Shown here one piece after another: positions 30,135 through 32,498 of a stretch of 32,498 bases of DNA (positions are counted from its first letter, which is position 1; every line of letters starts with the position of its first letter). Made by a program: the position numbers and the translations under genes. The stretch lies in IMG/VR virus record IMGVR_UViG_3300027365_000371, positions 1 through 32,498 of that record; one strand, written 5' to 3'. This stretch comes from a virus. The notes beneath the pieces are model-generated. The model had not been told where the DNA came from. It was given only the letters and a program-made list of their open reading frames with translations, and made no database searches.

Positions 30135-31181
30135 ATGGGGTTTAAACGGCCTTCACTACCGGAGCTGATGGCGCGGGTCGACCAGGACCTGCTGTCCCGG
30201 CTGCCCGGTGCGCAGGCGGCGCTGGCCACCCGCCTGACCCAGGCCCTGGCGACCAGCCAGGCCGGGGTAACGCACGGCCTTTATGGGTACCTGCAGTGGC
30301 TGGAACGGCAGATGTTCCCGGAAACCTGCGACGACGACCTGCTGCACCTGCACGGTGCCGGGGTGCCCCGGCGCCAGGCGTCCAAGGCCACCGGCGACGT
30401 GACCTTCACTGGCACCGATGGTGCGGTGATCGTCGCGGGCAACCGCCTGCAGCTGGATGGCCAGGAGTACGAGACCACCGACGAGGTGGCCATCGCCGGG
30501 GGCACAGCCGTGGCCACCGTGGAGGCGCTGGAGGCCGGCGCGGCCGGTGATCAGTCCGCCGGCGCCGAGCTTAGCCTGGTGTCGCCGATCCCGGGCGTGG
30601 ACAGCACGGCCGTGGTGGGTGCCGAGGGTCTGCAAGGCGGTGCGGATATTGAGGCATACAGCAGCTGGCGCGATCGCATCCTGCAGCGCCGGGCGCGGGT
30701 GCCGCGTGGTGGGGCTGCGGGCGACTGGGAAAGCTGGGCGCTGGAGGTGCCGGGCGTGACCCGGGCCTGGGAGGACCCCCTGGGCATGGGCGCGGGCTCT
30801 GTCGTGATCCGCATCGTGGCGGACGCTGCCGCCGACGGGCCGCTGCCGTCCCAGCAGCTTCTGGATGCGGTCTTCGACTACATCACCGAGCGCAAGAACG
30901 TGACCGCGCACCTGTACGTGATCGCGCCGACCCCGGTGGACTTCGCGCCGCAGCTGTCGGTGGTGCCGGACACGGCCGAGGTGCGGGCAGCGGCAGCGGC
31001 CGGCCTGCAGGACCTGGTGGAGCGCGAGGGCGAGCCCGGCGGCACGCTGCTGATCACCCGCGTGCGGCATGCGATCAGTTTGGCGGCCGGCATCGAGGAC
31101 TACGACCTGCAGTGGCCCACGGCGAACATCAACTACGCCACGGGTGAGCTGCCGATCTGGGGAGGCGTGACATGGGTGTGA
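30135..31181 (+). CDS. Baseplate assembly protein J (Mu gp47-like)
   Basis: A 348-residue baseplate wedge subunit (Baseplate_J family). The pattern FKRPSLPELMARVDQDLLSR, then HGLYGYLQWLERQMFPETCD, LLHLHGAGVPRRQ and VTGDVTFTG-like GDVTFTGTDGAVIVAGNRLQ, followed by VPRGGAAGDWESWALEVPGV, is family-typical. A TTAAACGG octamer lies within its first codons. It overlaps the gp48 gene by 10 bp. Confidence 0.93.
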   Translation: MGFKRPSLPELMARVDQDLLSRLPGAQAALATRLTQALATSQAGVTHGLYGYLQWLERQMFPETCDDDLLHLHGAGVPRRQASKATGDVTFTGTDGAVIVAGNRLQLDGQEYETTDEVAIAGGTAVATVEALEAGAAGDQSAGAELSLVSPIPGVDSTAVVGAEGLQGGADIEAYSSWRDRILQRRARVPRGGAAGDWESWALEVPGVTRAWEDPLGMGAGSVVIRIVADAAADGPLPSQQLLDAVFDYITERKNVTAHLYVIAPTPVDFAPQLSVVPDTAEVRAAAAAGLQDLVEREGEPGGTLLITRVRHAISLAAGIEDYDLQWPTANINYATGELPIWGGVTWV

Positions 31182-31798
31182 GCCTGACCGCCCAGGACTA
31201 CCGGGGGCTACTGTTCAGCCTGCTGCCGCCAGGGATGGTGTGGCCAGTGGAGCCGGAGAGCAACGTGCAGCGGCTGCTGGACGGTTCGGCCCAGGAGTTC
31301 GCCCGGGTGGATGCCCGTGTGGCGGATCTGCTGGTGGAGGCGGACCCGCGCCGGGCGCTGTACCTGTTCGAGGAGTGGGAAGCCAGCTATGGGCTGCCCG
31401 GAGATTGTGCCCCGGCTGATCAGTCCATGTCCGACCGCCGCGCGGCCCTTGTAGGCCGGGTAGTTGCCCAGGGCGGCATGCGGGCCGCCGACTACGTGGA
31501 GCTGGCCGCCGGCCTGGGGTACGACAACATCGAGATCATCGAGCTGCGCGAGGCCACTGTGGAGGTGAACACCCCCACCGGCCACACCGGCGCGGTGATT
31601 GGTGACGACATCAACGGCAGCGACTGGGATTCCACCTGGCGCGTGCTGCTGCCCAACGGGGTGGTGCGCGAGTCAGTGGTGGACGAGGCGCAGATCGGCG
31701 ACCCCCTGCGGACGTGGGGCGATGAGCTGATCGAGTGCGCCCTGCGCGAGGCGGCGGCCAGCTGGCTGATTCTGCAAGTGGGTTACAAAGAGGAGTGA
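31172..31798 (+). CDS. Baseplate wedge protein (Mu gp48, DUF2313/YmfQ)
   Basis: A 208-residue protein of the DUF2313/gp48 family. TAQDYRGLLFSLLPPGMVWP, then LLDGSAQEFARVDARVADLL and LFEEWEASYGLPGDC, followed by RAALVGRVVAQGGMRAADYV, match the family. It completes the wedge and links it to the fibres. The tail fibre gene follows after five bases, GAGGAG preceding it. Confidence 0.93.
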   Translation: MGVSLTAQDYRGLLFSLLPPGMVWPVEPESNVQRLLDGSAQEFARVDARVADLLVEADPRRALYLFEEWEASYGLPGDCAPADQSMSDRRAALVGRVVAQGGMRAADYVELAAGLGYDNIEIIELREATVEVNTPTGHTGAVIGDDINGSDWDSTWRVLLPNGVVRESVVDEAQIGDPLRTWGDELIECALREAAASWLILQVGYKEE

Positions 31799-31802
31799 CA
31801 CC

Positions 31803-32498
31803 GTGGAGAAAGTAGGAGCATATACCGAGCGGGCGACCGCCGAGGGCGAATGGCGCCCAGGCGATCCCGCCACCGGCCAGCAGGCGACGCCGATGCTGGC
31901 CCAGTACTTCAACATGCTGCAGCGGGAGCTGCTGGCGGTCCTTTCAGCCGGTGGCGTGGTGCCGGACATCAATACCGAGAACCAGGTGCTGGCGTCGATC
32001 CAGCGGCTGGCTGGGCGTGGTGTGACGACCGTTACCAGTGCGGACTCACCGAAGGCACTGACCGTGGCCGAGGCCGGGCTGGTGCTGGTGGATGCGAGCG
32101 CTGGCGCGGTAACCCTGAATCTGCCAGAGGCAGGGAGCAATGGCGGGCTGCGCTACACGGTTTTGCGTATGGACAGCAGCGCCAATGTTGTCACTGTCAG
32201 CCCCGACGGAACAGCACCGGACACTATCGAGGGCGGCTCGTCCCTGGCGATCGGTACCGGTCAGCGTCGCGTATTGGCGAGCGCGGGCAGCACGGATTGG
32301 AAAGAGCCGGCTGGCGTTACCCCGCGCGATATGCCCTTGCGCGGGGTTCAGGTTTACGACTCTGCTGGGTCTTACACCTGGACTGTGCCGCCCGGCGTCA
32401 CTCGTGCATGGGTGACTGTAATTGGTGGGGGTGGTGGCGGTGGCAACCACAGCTCCACTGGCGGCGGTGGCGGTGGTGGCGGTGGTTTTTCTCAGAAG
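31803..32498 (+). CDS. Tail fibre protein, N-terminal part (cut by window edge)
   Basis: An open frame from GTG 31803 through the last base, 232 residues with no stop. GAGGAG lies eight bases upstream. Residues 1-75 (YTERATAEGEWRPGDPATGQ, then QATPMLAQYFNMLQRELLAV) are the baseplate-attachment part. Residues 76-175 look beta-rich. From about 180, VQVYDSAGSYTWTVPPGVTR and AWVTVIGGGGGGGNHSSTGG start a polyglycine-rich domain of the type seen in phage fibres, where Gly-rich sandwiches form the receptor-binding tip. It should be Mu gpS-like by position. The remainder, chaperone U and the right end lie outside the window. Confidence 0.85.
   Translation, partial: MEKVGAYTERATAEGEWRPGDPATGQQATPMLAQYFNMLQRELLAVLSAGGVVPDINTENQVLASIQRLAGRGVTTVTSADSPKALTVAEAGLVLVDASAGAVTLNLPEAGSNGGLRYTVLRMDSSANVVTVSPDGTAPDTIEGGSSLAIGTGQRRVLASAGSTDWKEPAGVTPRDMPLRGVQVYDSAGSYTWTVPPGVTRAWVTVIGGGGGGGNHSSTGGGGGGGGGFSQK

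Noticed and set aside
32140-32415. Short plus-strand frame near the right edge
   Set aside because: Lies inside the tail fibre frame, which is continuous to the edge and has a good ribosome site.
1-32498. CRISPR arrays, tRNA or rRNA genes
   Set aside because: No regularly spaced repeats with unique spacers, no cloverleaf-like or rRNA-like sequence was found by reading; a covariance-model search would be decisive.

Overview
The window is most of the genome of a Mu-like transposable phage (or prophage) from a high-GC host, roughly two thirds G+C by eye. Strong CTG/GGC/GCC codon preference and the Mu-type gene set suggest a high-GC Pseudomonadota, perhaps a gammaproteobacterium; no host gene is present to settle this. 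Order and orientation follow phage Mu closely: a leftward repressor, a divergent control region, ner, transposase A and transposition activator B, a semi-essential early block ending in gemA and mor, a lysis cassette, DNA packaging and head genes, then the contractile tail up to the start of a tail fibre cut by the window edge. The left end proper, the rest of the fibre region, any mom/com-type genes and the right end are not visible.

Layout. 1-1058 (minus strand): a small accessory protein and the HTH repressor. 1059-1207: operators and divergent promoters. 1208-9776: early operon (Ner, two tiny bridging ORFs, an HTH protein, A, B, DUF3164, a MazG-like protein, GemA, the Mor activator), nearly all coupled by ATGA/TGATG overlaps. 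9777-9882: a hairpin and a candidate Mor-dependent promoter. 9883-12029: lysis (small membrane proteins, GH108 endolysin, 3-TM holin, DksA-like zinc finger, DUF2730). 12034-17973: small terminase region, an orphan DNA methyltransferase, large terminase, portal, gpF, gpG. 17974-18238: the largest non-coding gap, with a terminator-like hairpin, an AT-rich patch in the place where Mu has its central strong gyrase site, and a second copy of the candidate Mor promoter. 18239-22328: protease with nested scaffold, decoration protein, capsid, head-tail connector genes. 22328-32498: sheath, tube, frameshifted chaperone, tape measure, baseplate (N, P, 45, 46, J/47, 48) and the tail fibre.

How it works together. 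Repressor and Ner contest the divergent promoters. A and B carry out integration and replicative transposition. Mor at the end of the early operon probably activates the two matching promoters, one before lysis and one before the protease/head operon, so one activator would drive both halves of late expression. Head and tail genes follow in assembly order.

Most worth a second look: (1) a run of nine G in the methyltransferase gene, which could make the modification phase-variable; (2) two copies of a promoter-like element with an identical offset to a -10 hexamer; (3) the central AT-rich patch between gpG and the protease, matching the position of the Mu gyrase site; (4) a reverse-strand gene for a small membrane protein inserted in the tail operon; (5) a T TTT TTG slippery site in the tail chaperone gene; (6) tiny ORFs that exactly bridge early genes, one with a hairpin abutting the transposase ribosome binding site.
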